Shown: positions 63,911 through 64,000 of the stretch, one piece after another
Position numbering within the stretch: position 1 is the first letter of the stretch
Layout of the letters: each line of letters starts with the position of its first letter
NCBI GenBank assembly: GCA_046290675.1
Contig: JBKAHA010000006.1
Location: 248,001 to 312,000, forward strand
Direction of reading: 5' to 3'
DNA length: 64,000 bases
Source of the DNA: Aureliella sp046290675
GTDB taxonomy: Bacteria > Planctomycetota > Planctomycetia > Pirellulales > Pirellulaceae
Made by a program: the position numbers and the translations under genes
Notes under the pieces: model-generated
What the model saw: the letters and a program-made list of their open reading frames with translations, nothing else
Database searches by the model: none
What the model was told of the DNA's origin: nothing

Positions 63911-64000
63911 AGGTGAAACATGAGTCCGATTGCCAAGCTCCGCGATTGGTGCCATTTTTGGGGATATCGCCTTAAGTTCCATCTATCAATCGGCGGCGTT

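Overview
The window looks like a chromosome segment of a planctomycete of the Pirellulales (Rhodopirellula/Pirellula-like). The signs are family-level and read from the sequence: two secreted sulfatases, a giant beta-propeller/HEAT/c-type cytochrome of the Pirellula-Verrucomicrobium type, a PEP-CTERM protein, TlpA-like redox proteins with long N-terminal regions, a Ser/Thr kinase with C-terminal membrane helices, a DUF2617 protein, a membrane-anchored acyl-carrier-like stub, and frequent TTG/GTG starts. Genes sit mostly singly or in short operons. I saw no rRNA, tRNA, CRISPR array, IS element or prophage.

Layout. 1-5.9 kb: 3'-end of a Dnmt2-type cytosine methyltransferase, the large cytochrome, a small membrane protein, an SDR. 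6.2-8.8 kb: an ArsR-methyltransferase fusion regulator (SahR-like) directly upstream of ahcY, with a perfect inverted repeat in front. 9.1-13.2 kb: thioester-reductase-like protein, a MITE-like repeat, TlpA-type protein, ACP-like stub, ComEA-like HhH protein. 13.4-22 kb: uvrB, an enolase-superfamily enzyme, DUF2617, glgA plus a GalT/ADP-glucose-phosphorylase-like gene, truD. 22-27.9 kb: a JetABC (Wadjet type I-like SMC) operon with no jetD beside it. 28.5-34.5 kb: Ser/Thr kinase, Gly/Gln-rich secreted protein, CorC/CNNM transporter, hydroxypyruvate-isomerase-like TIM barrel, small membrane protein. 34.5-42.7 kb: two sulfatases, a PQQ-like propeller, valS with an inserted zinc ribbon. 42.8-48.2 kb: PEP-CTERM protein, ureidoglycolate-lyase-like cupin, an exosortase-like membrane protein that appears to lack the catalytic triad, and a divergent TPR protein. 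48.4-53 kb: a probable phosphonate/phosphate-scavenging operon (purple acid phosphatase, DUF5690-like transporter, PhnZ-like HD oxygenase, HpnW-type FAD oxidoreductase, the last two overlapping as ATGA). 53.5-64 kb: M50 site-2 protease, NfeD-like protein, nadA, a large TlpA-like protein, an SDR, and a group II PLP decarboxylase.

Functional links: ahcY is probably controlled by the adjacent S-adenosylhomocysteine-type regulator; glgA and the HIT-family gene both concern ADP-glucose; the 48-53 kb operon combines phosphate-ester cleavage, transport and C-P bond oxidation. The points most worth following are the JetD-less Jet operon, the bacterial Dnmt2, the phosphonate operon and the degenerate exosortase.
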